A stretch of 64,000 nucleotides of DNA from Mycolicibacterium cosmeticum (GCA_016197365.1 JACPVS010000029.1:1-64000); one strand, 5' to 3'. Shown: positions 15,320-24,002, counted from the first letter of the stretch. Notes: generated by a model not told the origin, from the sequence alone. Numbers and translations are program-made.

Positions 15320-18300
15320 GTGAAGCGCTGGAACCGGGTCCGGTCGATCGACTGCTGGATCGGGCGCTGGCGGCACTTGCCGAGGGGGATCGGGACACCG
15401 CCAACCGGCTGGCAGGTGAGGTACTGGCGGTCGACCGCAACAACGCGGACGCCGAGGACCTCTTGGCCGCCATGCCACACGGCGGTGAGATACGCCGGTT
15501 GTCAATCCTATTCGCGGACCTGGTCGACTCCACCGCGCTTTCCAGCAGGATCGACCCAGAGACCTATCGCACGGTCGTCGGGCGCTATCGCGACGACGTG
15601 GTCGGGATCGTCAACCGCTACGAGGGCCATCTCGATTCCCTGAAAGGCGACGGTCTGCTCGCGTTCTTCGGGCATCCCCATGCCCACGAAGACGACGTCC
15701 GGCGAGCGGTCCAAGCCGGGCTGGACATCACGCGGGAAATCAGTGCGCTCAGTAGCAGAGTTCACCGGCAGTTCGGGTTCGACATCAACGTCCGCGTCGG
15801 CATACACCGCGGGATCGTGTATCTCGACACGACGCGCGACGACGTCTGGGGACTCGGCGCGAATCTGGCCGCGCGAATATGTAGCTTGGCTTCTCCCGGC
15901 ACTGTCGCAATTTCGGATGCGATCGAACCACTGGTTCGCGATGATTTCGAACTTGAAGCCAGGCCGCCCGCAGAGGTAAAGGGAATCGCGGACCCGGTGC
16001 GCCACCACCGGGTGGTGTCCGAGCGTGACCACCCGCGTGTGACATTCGGTCCACTGATCGGCCGTCAACGCGAATATCAGTACATCGGCCAGGCGTGGGC
16101 GCAGGTGCAATCAGGCCACCTCACCAAGCCCGGCGTGTTGTTCGTCGGTGACGCCGGTATCGGAAAGAGCCGGCTGGCATGGTCCGCCGTCGAGCTCGCG
16201 GAGCATTCGCACGGAGTGATCGTGCAGCTGATCGGCTCCCCCTTTCATACCGAAGTCGGGCTGCGCCCTATACGCCGGCTATTGGAACGCCGCTGCGGCA
16301 TCGACCGAAGCTCCGACCCGGCTCTGCGTTTGACTCGCCTCGAACAGGAGCTGGCTCGTCTACCCCTTGACCTCGATTCGGCAGTATCCGCACTTGCGCC
16401 ATTACTGAACGTGGAACCCACTGGTCGGTACCAACCCGTTCGGGCAGAGGGTCGCAAGTTGTCCGAACTCATTGCCATCGCCGTACAGGAGTATCTACTC
16501 GCTTGCGCCGCCAACTCGCCCACGGTGGTCCTTGTCGAAGACATGCATTGGTTCGACGCGGCGACCGTGGAGGTGGTTCAAAGGTTGGTCAACAGCGACC
16601 TCGGCGGCCACGTCGTCGTGGTTATGACCAGCCGTGACCCTGGAGCGATGAGCGACGTTTCCCGAACCCAAGTGTTCCAACTCGACCCGCTGACCGATGA
16701 CGATGCGAACAGCCTGATTGTCGCGCTCCATCCCTCGGCGACCTCCGAAGAACAACGTGCCGTTCGACGCCGGTGCGATGGAGTGCCCCTTTACATCGAG
16801 GAAGTCGTCGCGAAGCTGAAGGCACAAGATCGAGGCATAACAACTGTCGATGACGTACCGGACACTCTGTACGAAGCGTTGTTCGCACGTTTGAGGTCAA
16901 GTACGAATGCTCTTCCCGTGCTCGAATCAGCGGCGCTTCTAGGCAGCCGAATCGAGCGGGGCACACTGTTGGCGGTCGTCGACAGACCCGCAACCGAGGT
17001 TGACCCGATCCTCACCCAGCTGGTCGAGGCGCAGGTCCTCGAACCGCTGGAGGCGGACAATTGGCGATTTCGGCACGAGCTGCTGCGTGAGGTGGCCGCT
17101 GAACTGTCTCCGCCCAGTGTGCGACGACGGCTGCACCATCGCATCGCGGATGTGCTTGCTGGAGCCGGCAACCCGGATTGGCCGCTCATTGCCCAGCACT
17201 ACGAGCGAGCCGACAATTTTGCGCAGTCGGCTGCCGCATATTCGGCAGCATCCGGGGACGCTCGTCAACGCGGCGCACTCGATGAGGCACGAAGCCATCT
17301 CACCAGTGCGATCGCACAGATCGAACGATCCCCGGAGAGCCAGGACCGAGATCGAGCCGAGATCGCCTTCCGCCTGCGGCGCGGATTCCTCATCTATGCT
17401 GCCGAGGGCGCATCGAGCCCCAGTGCCGCAACTGAATTCGAGCGGTGCCTGCAATTGAGCAGTTCCGACATGGCGGCAGACCAACTTCTCACCAGCGACG
17501 AGCTCTTCGCCACTTTCTGCTCGCTCTACGGCTACTACGCGATGCGTGCCGATCTTGACCGGGTCGAGCAGCTCCTTACCTCGGTCCGCGCGAACCTGTT
17601 GGGTGCTCGGCAATGGTTCCGGCCGTTCAACGACGCGGCATTCGGGATGCTCGCCTGGTACCGAGGAGACTGTAAGGAAGCCCTTCTGAAGCTGCAGTCC
17701 GCAGCTGAGTCGAGGAGCGAGGCGGGCGCCACTGAGCTGGCGGCGATCTGGTTCATGCCGAACGAGGCGACAGCTTCCATATACACCCATCTTGCGCTGG
17801 CGCATTACATACAGGGAAACCTCAACGCGACCGAGGAGGAACTCGACCGAACAGAACGGCGATGCAGGTCGATCGAATTCCCGCAAGGTGCATTCAGCCT
17901 CGCTTATTCGCGACAGTTGGAGGTGCTCATCAGGATCGATGCCGGTCAGCTGGCTAGAGCTGCCGACGCGGCAGCAGAGCTCACGAAACTCGGTGAGCAA
18001 CATGGGTTCGACTCGTGGGCTATGGTCGGTGGCGCCCAATCTGCCTGTGTTGGCGCACTTGTCGCCGTACAAGGCGCCGCGCCGACCGCAGTGTTGGACA
18101 CTTACATCGCGACCATTACTGGCCTCGTCGACCTATGGCGAATGTTGGGCGCCCTCTCACTCATCACCTTCTACGATGCGATCGTCGCACGCCTCCTCAT
18201 CGCAGCGGGAAGGTCTGAGGACGCGCGAAACAGGGTCGAGTTGGCGCTCCAACTTGCCGACCGGACCGGCATGCACATCTATGACGCCGAGCTGCATCGG

Positions 18301-18528
18301 CTTCGAGCGCACACGAGTGCCGACCCGGCATTCCGTGCCGCCGGCTTGCGCTCCTCGGTCGAGCTGGCGCGCGGCCAAGGCGCCAGAATCTACGAATTGC
18401 GTTCAGCAATCGATCTTTTCGAACTGGATAACTCTACGGGTGTCGACGATCTGCGTACAGCAATCAACGGGTTCAGCTCGGATTCTGGCTGGCCTGAATT
18501 GGCACTGGCTCGGACACTTCTGGGATGA
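15316..18528 (+). CDS. Class III adenylate cyclase fused to AAA-type ATPase and TPR-like helical region
   Basis: 1070 aa from GTG 15316 (GTGA overlap). A short helical lead (1-50) precedes a class III cyclase domain (about 58-230) with every catalytic residue present: metal ligands Asp68 (FADLVDST) and Asp112 (KGDG), purine-selecting Lys110 and Asp176 (DVWG), transition-state Asn183 and Arg187 (NLAAR). The Lys/Asp pair predicts ATP, giving cAMP. An ATPase domain follows with Walker A GDAGIGKS (278-285) and a Walker B-like VVLVEDMHW, then a long alpha-helical C-terminal half that looks like TPR repeats. This architecture matches the mycobacterial cyclase/NTPase regulators (Rv0386/Rv1358 type), but no LuxR HTH is seen at the C-terminus. 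Its start and stop both overlap neighbours, so it belongs to the cassette operon. Confidence 0.88.
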   Translation: MSEALEPGPVDRLLDRALAALAEGDRDTANRLAGEVLAVDRNNADAEDLLAAMPHGGEIRRLSILFADLVDSTALSSRIDPETYRTVVGRYRDDVVGIVNRYEGHLDSLKGDGLLAFFGHPHAHEDDVRRAVQAGLDITREISALSSRVHRQFGFDINVRVGIHRGIVYLDTTRDDVWGLGANLAARICSLASPGTVAISDAIEPLVRDDFELEARPPAEVKGIADPVRHHRVVSERDHPRVTFGPLIGRQREYQYIGQAWAQVQSGHLTKPGVLFVGDAGIGKSRLAWSAVELAEHSHGVIVQLIGSPFHTEVGLRPIRRLLERRCGIDRSSDPALRLTRLEQELARLPLDLDSAVSALAPLLNVEPTGRYQPVRAEGRKLSELIAIAVQEYLLACAANSPTVVLVEDMHWFDAATVEVVQRLVNSDLGGHVVVVMTSRDPGAMSDVSRTQVFQLDPLTDDDANSLIVALHPSATSEEQRAVRRRCDGVPLYIEEVVAKLKAQDRGITTVDDVPDTLYEALFARLRSSTNALPVLESAALLGSRIERGTLLAVVDRPATEVDPILTQLVEAQVLEPLEADNWRFRHELLREVAAELSPPSVRRRLHHRIADVLAGAGNPDWPLIAQHYERADNFAQSAAAYSAASGDARQRGALDEARSHLTSAIAQIERSPESQDRDRAEIAFRLRRGFLIYAAEGASSPSAATEFERCLQLSSSDMAADQLLTSDELFATFCSLYGYYAMRADLDRVEQLLTSVRANLLGARQWFRPFNDAAFGMLAWYRGDCKEALLKLQSAAESRSEAGATELAAIWFMPNEATASIYTHLALAHYIQGNLNATEEELDRTERRCRSIEFPQGAFSLAYSRQLEVLIRIDAGQLARAADAAAELTKLGEQHGFDSWAMVGGAQSACVGALVAVQGAAPTAVLDTYIATITGLVDLWRMLGALSLITFYDAIVARLLIAAGRSEDARNRVELALQLADRTGMHIYDAELHRLRAHTSADPAFRAAGLRSSVELARGQGARIYELRSAIDLFELDNSTGVDDLRTAINGFSSDSGWPELALARTLLG

Positions 18529-20591
18529 AACGCCCGGGCGGCAAGGTTGCGATTCTCGGCGGCGGCATGGCGGGGCTGGCGGCTGCGTGGCGACTGAGCG
18601 AGCCGGGATGGCAAGACCGTTTCGACTCGATCACCGTTTACCAGCGCGGCTGGAGACTGGGAGGTAAGGGGGCGTCGAGCAGAGGACGGCACGGGCGGAT
18701 CGAAGAACACGGGCTGCACATCTGGCTCGGATCCTACGAGAACGCATTTGCCATGCTGCGAGAGTGCTATGCCGAACTAGATAGGCCTACAACCGATCCG
18801 GATGCTCCCATCCACGCATGGCAACAAGCGATGATCCCTGCCGACGATCTCGGTCTGGCAGAGCACTCGGGGGACGACTGGTCGACCTGGCTCGGGACAT
18901 TTGCGCGCGACCAGCGACTTCCCGGCGACCCCGCCGGAAGCGGCCGTGAGATGACCGCGGTGGGCTTCGTACAGCATGCCCTGCAACTCATTCTCGACTT
19001 CACGATGTCGCTCGATGAACTCTCACCCGCAGGGCTCCTGATGTCGTCAACGGCCGATACACCACCAAGGCCACTTTCACGCATCGCCAGCGACGTCACG
19101 CGGGGCGCAGCGGCCGCGCTCGCCGCGCTGCTGGAACCAGGACTGGTCGAAGGCACACCGTCAGACATCCTCGACCGCACCCTGGAGGTAATCCATCAGG
19201 CGATCGACGACGAACAGCAGGTCGATCGCAGGCGGATCTGGCTGCTCATATCTCTGGTCACTGCAGTGGTCCGAGGCATCGTCACGGACAACCTGGTGAC
19301 GCATCCTGACGGATTCAGAGCGGTCAACGACGAGGATTTCGAAACGTGGATCCTCCGCCACGGCGGCCATCCCGACGTCATCGACTACCCGTTGATCCGC
19401 GGCGTGTACGACCTGGTATTCGGCTATCGCGATGCGGATCCTGAGAAGCCCTCAGTAGCAGCCGGTTTGATGATCTTCTTGATCGGAATCGTCCTGTTCG
19501 AGTACAAAGGCGCCATCTTCTGGAAGATGACAGCCGGGATGGGCGATGTCATCATCGCTCCGATCTACGAGGTCCTGCATAACCGCGGCGTCAGGTTCGA
19601 GTTCTTTCATCGTCTCGACGCGCTTCACCTCGATCGAGCCAAGCAGTCGATTTCCAGGATCTCCCTGGGCCGACAGGCGCGATTGGCCGACGGTGTCGAG
19701 TGCTACGAACCGCTCGTCCACGTCACCGGCCTACCGGTGTTCCCTAGTCGGCCCAAACAGGAGCTACTCGCCAATCCCGTTGGCAACGACGTCGAATCGC
19801 ACTTCGGCGAACGAGACGACGCGGAGTCGGTAACACTCCGGCGTGGTAAGGATTTTGACCACGTCATTCTGGCGGTCTCGTTGGGGATGATGCCGGTTGT
19901 TGCGCACGAACTCGTCGAGGACTCCCCAGACTGGCGGCGGATGACCGAGCACGTCCGAACCGTCGCGACACAGGCGTTTCAGATCTGGCTCCGTCCCGAT
20001 GAACCCGCATTGGGTTGGCATCTACCCGGCGTGACCGTCAGCGCCTATGAACGCCCATTCGAGACGTGGGCGTCTATGCCTCAGACCTTGTGGGCCGAAA
20101 ATTGGCCCGCGACGGATCGGCCAGGCACCGTCGCCTATTTCTGCGGCAGTCTCGACGCGCCGTGGCCCTTCACTGGCGATGAGAAGGACTACGTAACGCG
20201 GCAGACAGACAGGGTGTACGCCGGAGCCACCCAGTACGTCGAGCGACACCTCGGTCTGTATTTTCCGAAGGCAGTCAACGAGCTTGGATTCGACTGGCGA
20301 GCGGTGTGTGGCACGAACGGCCGAACTGGCGTTGCAGCCATGGAGACGCAGCACGTCAGCGTGAACATCGACCCGTCGGATCGCTATGTCCAGTCGGTCC
20401 CCGGCAGTGACAAGTACCGTCTGCGCCCCGACGAGAGCGGCTACGACAACCTCGTCCTTGCCGGAGACTGGACGGACTGCGGCATGAACGCAGGTTGCAT
20501 CGAGGCGGCTGTGATGTCGGGTTTGCAGGCTGCCAATACTGTCCTCGGACGCGGTAGATTCCACCGCATCCGGGGCTGGTATCTGCCCTAG
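18525..20591 (+). CDS. Large FAD-dependent oxidoreductase (phytoene-desaturase/amine-oxidase superfamily)
   Basis: 688 aa. The N-terminal Rossmann motif is GGGMAG (Gly12-Gly17), followed by the WRLGGKGASS segment that contacts the FAD ribityl/adenine in this superfamily, then HGLHIWLGSY. The C-terminal signature LAGDWTDCGMNAGCIEAAVMSG, ending in GLQAANTVLG, is the typical second FAD-binding element of phytoene desaturases, hydroxysqualene dehydroxylases and amine oxidases. It is longer than carotenoid desaturases (about 500 aa); a ~200-residue central helical insertion includes hydrophobic stretches (AAGLMIFLIGIVLFEYKGA) that could sit in a membrane or bind a lipid. The substrate is unknown. 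The start overlaps the cyclase stop (ATGA). With the polyprenyl synthase on the other arm, oxidation of an isoprenoid is a reasonable hypothesis, not shown. Confidence 0.85.
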   Translation: MKRPGGKVAILGGGMAGLAAAWRLSEPGWQDRFDSITVYQRGWRLGGKGASSRGRHGRIEEHGLHIWLGSYENAFAMLRECYAELDRPTTDPDAPIHAWQQAMIPADDLGLAEHSGDDWSTWLGTFARDQRLPGDPAGSGREMTAVGFVQHALQLILDFTMSLDELSPAGLLMSSTADTPPRPLSRIASDVTRGAAAALAALLEPGLVEGTPSDILDRTLEVIHQAIDDEQQVDRRRIWLLISLVTAVVRGIVTDNLVTHPDGFRAVNDEDFETWILRHGGHPDVIDYPLIRGVYDLVFGYRDADPEKPSVAAGLMIFLIGIVLFEYKGAIFWKMTAGMGDVIIAPIYEVLHNRGVRFEFFHRLDALHLDRAKQSISRISLGRQARLADGVECYEPLVHVTGLPVFPSRPKQELLANPVGNDVESHFGERDDAESVTLRRGKDFDHVILAVSLGMMPVVAHELVEDSPDWRRMTEHVRTVATQAFQIWLRPDEPALGWHLPGVTVSAYERPFETWASMPQTLWAENWPATDRPGTVAYFCGSLDAPWPFTGDEKDYVTRQTDRVYAGATQYVERHLGLYFPKAVNELGFDWRAVCGTNGRTGVAAMETQHVSVNIDPSDRYVQSVPGSDKYRLRPDESGYDNLVLAGDWTDCGMNAGCIEAAVMSGLQAANTVLGRGRFHRIRGWYLP

Positions 20592-21157
20592 CTGTCCTTG
20601 AACCGCTCCCGCTCCCGCTCCCGCTCCCTATAAGCCGCCACATGCTGCCGGTTCCCGCAATTCCCGGTATCGCAGAACATCCGGGACCTGTTGCGTGACA
20701 CGTCGAACAGCACCGCCTCGCAGTCCGGCGCCGCGCAGATCTTGAGCCTGCGCAGTTCCCCACCACGGATGAGATCGGCCAGCGCCATCGCCATCTCGGC
20801 ACCCATCCGTTGCCACAGCGGGTCATGAATGGATGCCAGATGCAGATGCCACTCGGGCATCTCCGCGTGCCGGGTCAGCCACGGCGAGGCCTCGGTGTCG
20901 GCAAGCAGCGCGTTCACCTGACCGACCACGCGTTCCTCGTCGTCGGCGGCAGCCCAGATCCGTCCGATGCGCTCCCGCAACTGATGTACCGCCGCGAGCT
21001 CCGCGTCGTCTCTGTCCCGACGACCCGTCCAGCCGAAACCGTCGAGGTAGGTGTCCAGCGCCGCCATGTCACCGAGGTGTTCGTCGTCGATCCGATTGCT
21101 GTTGATCAGCACACACGCGGCCCGCAGGGTGAGTTCCGTGTCATGAGTGAAAATCAT
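20588..21157 (-). CDS. CGNR zinc-finger (ABATE-type) putative regulator
   Basis: 189 aa. The C-terminal domain has the Cys pattern CAAPDC ... FCDTGNCGNRQHVAAY, which names the CGNR zinc-finger family; the N-terminal ~120 residues correspond to the ABATE (putative stress-responsive regulator) domain with an RERIGRIW helix. These proteins are presumed DNA-binding regulators and often sit beside transporters. It is divergent from the EamA exporter, with 74 bp between starts, which suggests it controls that gene. The extreme C-terminus is RERERERERF, encoded by a hexanucleotide repeat. Its stop codon shares the palindrome CTAG with the stop of the convergent FAD oxidoreductase (20588-20591). Confidence 0.85.
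   Translation of the reverse strand: MIFTHDTELTLRAACVLINSNRIDDEHLGDMAALDTYLDGFGWTGRRDRDDAELAAVHQLRERIGRIWAAADDEERVVGQVNALLADTEASPWLTRHAEMPEWHLHLASIHDPLWQRMGAEMAMALADLIRGGELRRLKICAAPDCEAVLFDVSRNRSRMFCDTGNCGNRQHVAAYRERERERERFKDS
20605..20628. repeat. Hexanucleotide tandem repeat (GCTCCC x4) at 3' end of the CGNR gene
   Basis: Four perfect copies of GCTCCC, encoding alternating Arg-Glu in the CGNR protein. Changes in copy number would keep the frame and only change the charged tail length. Confidence 0.8.
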
Positions 21158-21187
21158 TTGACGCCTGACCTCCCTTCACGCTAGCGT
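21158..21187 (+). promoter_or_regulatory. Probable SigA-type promoter of the EamA transporter
   Basis: TTGACG (21158-21163), an 18-bp spacer and TAGCGT (21182-21187) give a good -35/-10 pair 45 nt before the EamA start. It begins directly after the divergent CGNR start codon, so a CGNR protein binding here could control both genes. Confidence 0.5.
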
Positions 21188-21231
21188 CATGACCAACTTG
21201 CATTTTACTCATTACAGCTCGGGGGTTCTCG

Positions 21232-22245
21232 ATGAGCGCGATCGACGCGCGTGCCGACACCGGCCATTTTCGGCTCGGCATGTTCTTCGCCGTCGCCTCG
21301 GCCTTCGCGTTCGGCATGTCCGGCCCCCTGGCCAAGGCCCTCATGGAAGCCGGCTGGACGCCCACCGCCGCCGTCACCGCCCGCCTTGCCGGCGGCGCGC
21401 TCGCGATGGCCGTCTTCGCCAGCCTCATCAAGCCGGACTGGGTCCGCGACGCGCTCGCGCACCGTAAGACAGTCATCGCCTACGGCCTCGTCCCGATCGC
21501 AGGCGCCCAACTCTGCTACTACAACGCCGTCGCACACCTGTCGGTCGGCGTCGCCCTGCTGCTGGAGTACACGGCGCCGATCCTCGTGGTCGGCTGGCTG
21601 TGGGCCACCACCAAACGGGCGCCCGGCAAGCTCACCCTCGCCGGCGTCGCCCTGGCGGTGGCGGGCATCATGCTCGTCCTGGACGTCTTCGCCGGTGCAC
21701 GGATCAACTCCGCCGGCGTGAGTTGGGGTCTGGCCGCGGCGGTCTGCGCCGCCTGCTACTTCATGATGTCCGACGAAGCCGCCTCCGACGGGGACGGTCT
21801 GCACCCCGTCACCCTGGCGGCCGGCGGCCTGGTCGTCGGCGCCGTCGCCGTGGCCGCCCTCGGGCTCTCCGGCGTGATGCCTATGACGTTCAGCACCCAC
21901 AGCACCGTCGTCGCCGGTCTCACCCTGCCCTGGTTCATCCCGGTCATCGCCTTGGCCATCATCCCCACTGCCATCGCGTACACCCTGGGAATCTTCGGTG
22001 TCGCCCGACTGCGACCGCGCTTCGCCTCGCTGGTCGGCCTGGCCGAGGTGCTGTTCGCGGTCCTGATCGCCTGGGCTTTTCTGGGTGAGGCCATCACGGC
22101 GACCCAGGCGTTCGGCGGCGGTGTCGTGCTGCTGGGCCTGACCTTGGCCCGACTGGGCGACCGCGCAGATGCAGTGCTGGATGCGGGCTGGCCCGATGTG
22201 CCGCCGGCCCAGCCGCACGCCGAGCAAGCGATTGGCAGCAACTAG
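21232..22245 (+). CDS. EamA/DMT-superfamily transporter
   Basis: 337 aa with ten hydrophobic segments arranged as two EamA repeats of five. The first runs from the N-terminus (GMFFAVASAFAFGMSGPLAKAL) to about residue 150, the second from about 165 to 300 and ends with LAEVLFAVLIAWAFLGE, the characteristic last-but-one helix of the family. A ~35-residue acidic, hydrophilic C-terminal tail follows. DMT proteins export amino acids, nucleotide derivatives or other metabolites; the substrate cannot be read from the sequence. The gene is divergent from the CGNR regulator, its likely controller. The downstream cutinase promoter box begins in its stop codon. Confidence 0.88.
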   Translation: MSAIDARADTGHFRLGMFFAVASAFAFGMSGPLAKALMEAGWTPTAAVTARLAGGALAMAVFASLIKPDWVRDALAHRKTVIAYGLVPIAGAQLCYYNAVAHLSVGVALLLEYTAPILVVGWLWATTKRAPGKLTLAGVALAVAGIMLVLDVFAGARINSAGVSWGLAAAVCAACYFMMSDEAASDGDGLHPVTLAAGGLVVGAVAVAALGLSGVMPMTFSTHSTVVAGLTLPWFIPVIALAIIPTAIAYTLGIFGVARLRPRFASLVGLAEVLFAVLIAWAFLGEAITATQAFGGGVVLLGLTLARLGDRADAVLDAGWPDVPPAQPHAEQAIGSN

Positions 22246-22248
22246 CCT
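22243..22248 (+). promoter_or_regulatory. -10 box of the first cutinase (leaderless)
   Basis: TAGCCT overlaps the EamA stop codon and lies 6 nt before the GTG start at 22255. The spacing predicts an mRNA beginning at the start codon itself. Confidence 0.45.
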
Positions 22249-22254
22249 GCGAGT

Positions 22255-22938
22255 GTGAAGATGCTGTCCGTGAAGTTGCCCAAGCCCACGGCCCGGACGG
22301 CCGCCCTCGGTTTCACCGTCGTGTCCGCCTTCGCCTTTCTCGCCGGCCCGGCACCCGCGGCGAGCGCCGAGCCCTGTTCGGACGTCGAACTCATCTTCGG
22401 TCGTGGCACCAGCGAGGACCCGGGCATCGGTCGCGTCGGCCAGGCACTCGCGGACGCGCTGGTGCCGCAGCTCGGCGGCCGCACGTTGAGCACGTACGGC
22501 ATCAATTACCCGGCGACCTACGACTTCCTGGCCGCCGCCGACGGCGCGTCGGATGCGACGGCCCGAATCGCGGCCCTTGCGCAGCAATGCCCCTCGACGA
22601 AGGTCGTGCTGGGCGGCTACTCGCAGGGTGCGGCAATTGTCGACATGCTGATCGGGCTTCCGCCGGTCGGCGACAAGATCGGCGAGGTCGGGTCCGCACC
22701 CCCGCTGCCCGGCGCACTCGCAGGCAAGGTGGCAGCCGTCGCAGTCTTCGGGAATCCCGGCGCCAAGTTCAGCCATCCCGCCAACTCCGCGCCCGCCCCC
22801 TACGGCGGCCGAGCCATCGACCTCTGCGCCGACGGCGACCCGATCTGCTCGCGCGGGCGCAACCCGTTCGCGCACACCCACTACGAGACCTCGGAGTTCA
22901 TCCCCCAGGCCGCAGGATTCGTCGCGCGACTTGTTTAG
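22255..22938 (+). CDS. Secreted cutinase-family esterase (copy 1)
   Basis: 227 aa. A signal peptide (hydrophobic AALGFTVVSAFAFLAG, cleavage near ASAEP) precedes a cutinase/alpha-beta hydrolase domain. Catalytic residues: Ser in GGYSQG, Asp in DGDPIC and His in FAHTHY. Cysteines near the mature N-terminus (EPCSDVE) and before GYSQG (QQCPST) fit the conserved disulfides. Mycobacterial cutinases hydrolyse esters, phospholipids or mycolyl esters outside the cell. The GTG at 22255 is chosen because TAGCCT sits 6 nt upstream, as expected for a leaderless message; ATG 22261 is possible. It is the first of four related genes in tandem and occupies the place of cut3/cut4 next to truA in M. tuberculosis. 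Confidence 0.9.
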   Translation: MKMLSVKLPKPTARTAALGFTVVSAFAFLAGPAPAASAEPCSDVELIFGRGTSEDPGIGRVGQALADALVPQLGGRTLSTYGINYPATYDFLAAADGASDATARIAALAQQCPSTKVVLGGYSQGAAIVDMLIGLPPVGDKIGEVGSAPPLPGALAGKVAAVAVFGNPGAKFSHPANSAPAPYGGRAIDLCADGDPICSRGRNPFAHTHYETSEFIPQAAGFVARLV

Positions 22939-22951
22939 CTGTACTCCGCGT

Positions 22952-22957
22952 TAGAGT
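22952..22957 (+). promoter_or_regulatory. -10 box of the second cutinase (leaderless)
   Basis: TAGAGT lies 6 nt before the ATG at 22964, the geometry of a leaderless transcript. There is no ribosome-binding site between them. Confidence 0.45.
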
Positions 22958-22963
22958 GTGGCC

Positions 22964-23626
22964 ATGACGTTTGATCTTGTTCGTCGAGTCGCCCTGGCAG
23001 CGTCCGCAGTTTTGCTGACTGCTTCAGCGGCGATCATCGCACCGGCACCCTTGGGCGCCATGGCCACGGCCCAGGCCGATGGCTGTTCGGACATCGAGGT
23101 GGTGTTCGCCCGCGGCACCAACGACAGTCCCGGCCTCGGCCGGATCGGCGACGCGTTCGTCGGCGCACTCCGCAACAAGGTCGGCGGGCGTTCGGTGGGC
23201 GCCTACGCCGTCAACTACCCGGCCAGTTTCGATTTCCTCGCCGCGGCGGCCGGTGCCAATGACGCCAGTGGCCACATCCAATGGGTGATGGACAACTGCC
23301 CCAATACCCGGATGGTGCTGGGCGGCTATTCCCAGGGCGCCGGGGTCATCGACATCATCGCCGCCGTCCCCTTCCCTGCGGTCGGATTCAACGCTCCCCT
23401 GCCGCCCAACGCACCCGACCACGTCGCGGCGATCGCCGTCTTCGGCAATCCGACGGCGAAGGTGGGCCTCCCGATGACCTCAAGCCCCGTCTGGGGATCG
23501 AGGTCCATCGATCTGTGCAACGGTGGCGACCCGGTCTGTGGCCCCGGCGAGGACGTCGCGGCGCACCGCGCCTACACCGGTGGCCCGACCAACCAGGCCG
23601 CCAACTTCGTCGCCGGGCTTCTCTAG
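22964..23626 (+). CDS. Secreted cutinase-family esterase (copy 2)
   Basis: 220 aa. A signal peptide ending near AQA is followed by the cutinase fold: Ser in GGYSQG, Asp in GGDPVC, His in AAHRAY, and Cys pairs in GCSDIE, DNCPNT and the DLCNGGDPVC loop. It is closely related to copy 1 and, like it, keeps GYSQG rather than the GYSLG of copies 3 and 4. The start is placed at ATG 22964 from the TAGAGT box 6 nt upstream; GTG 22958 abuts the box and is unlikely to be transcribed. It has its own promoter rather than belonging to an operon with copy 1. Confidence 0.9.
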   Translation: MTFDLVRRVALAASAVLLTASAAIIAPAPLGAMATAQADGCSDIEVVFARGTNDSPGLGRIGDAFVGALRNKVGGRSVGAYAVNYPASFDFLAAAAGANDASGHIQWVMDNCPNTRMVLGGYSQGAGVIDIIAAVPFPAVGFNAPLPPNAPDHVAAIAVFGNPTAKVGLPMTSSPVWGSRSIDLCNGGDPVCGPGEDVAAHRAYTGGPTNQAANFVAGLL

Positions 23627-23744
23627 GTTCGACGAAAGTCACAGATTTTCGCTCATCCAGACAGGAATGTTCCGAGCGATCCGCCTGTTGATCTTGTTGC
23701 GAGTTACTTTTATTGCACACAAGATCGATGGGATTGCTTGGATC

Positions 23745-24002
23745 ATGAACGCACACAACATTTCTCTCAGTGACGTCCGGGTTCGGGTTGCCGCCGCCGT
23801 AGGCGGGCTGGCATGTCTCGGCGCCCTGGCCACCGGCGCGCTGCTTCAGCAGTCGTCCACCGCCGTCGCCGACGGTGACATGCAGTTGGGCACGACCGTG
23901 ACCCCGACCGCACCGGCCAACGCGCCCGCCATTGCCAAGGCCGAGCCGGCCATCAAGGGACCTGCCCCGCTGCCCACCGAGGAGCAGGGTTTGCCTGGCT
24001 GA
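23745..24002 (+). CDS. Small single-pass membrane or exported protein (85 aa)
   Basis: 85 aa. A short polar N-terminus (MNAHNISLSDVRVRV) is followed by one hydrophobic segment (AAAVGGLACLGALATGALL). A Pro/Ala/Thr-rich tail ends in IKGPAPLPTEEQGLPG. A similar conserved mycobacterial hypothetical protein is known to me only by pattern. The single hydrophobic segment could be an uncleaved anchor or a signal peptide. It lies between cutinase copies 2 and 3 on the same strand, 118 bp after copy 2 and 45 bp before copy 3. No function can be assigned; proximity suggests a cell-envelope role. Confidence 0.65.
   Translation: MNAHNISLSDVRVRVAAAVGGLACLGALATGALLQQSSTAVADGDMQLGTTVTPTAPANAPAIAKAEPAIKGPAPLPTEEQGLPG

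Noticed and set aside
21205..22881. Long minus-strand reading (558 codons) opposite the EamA transporter and first cutinase
   Set aside because: Antisense to two recognised genes; the translation is a Gly/Asp/Arg/Gln-rich low-complexity shadow.
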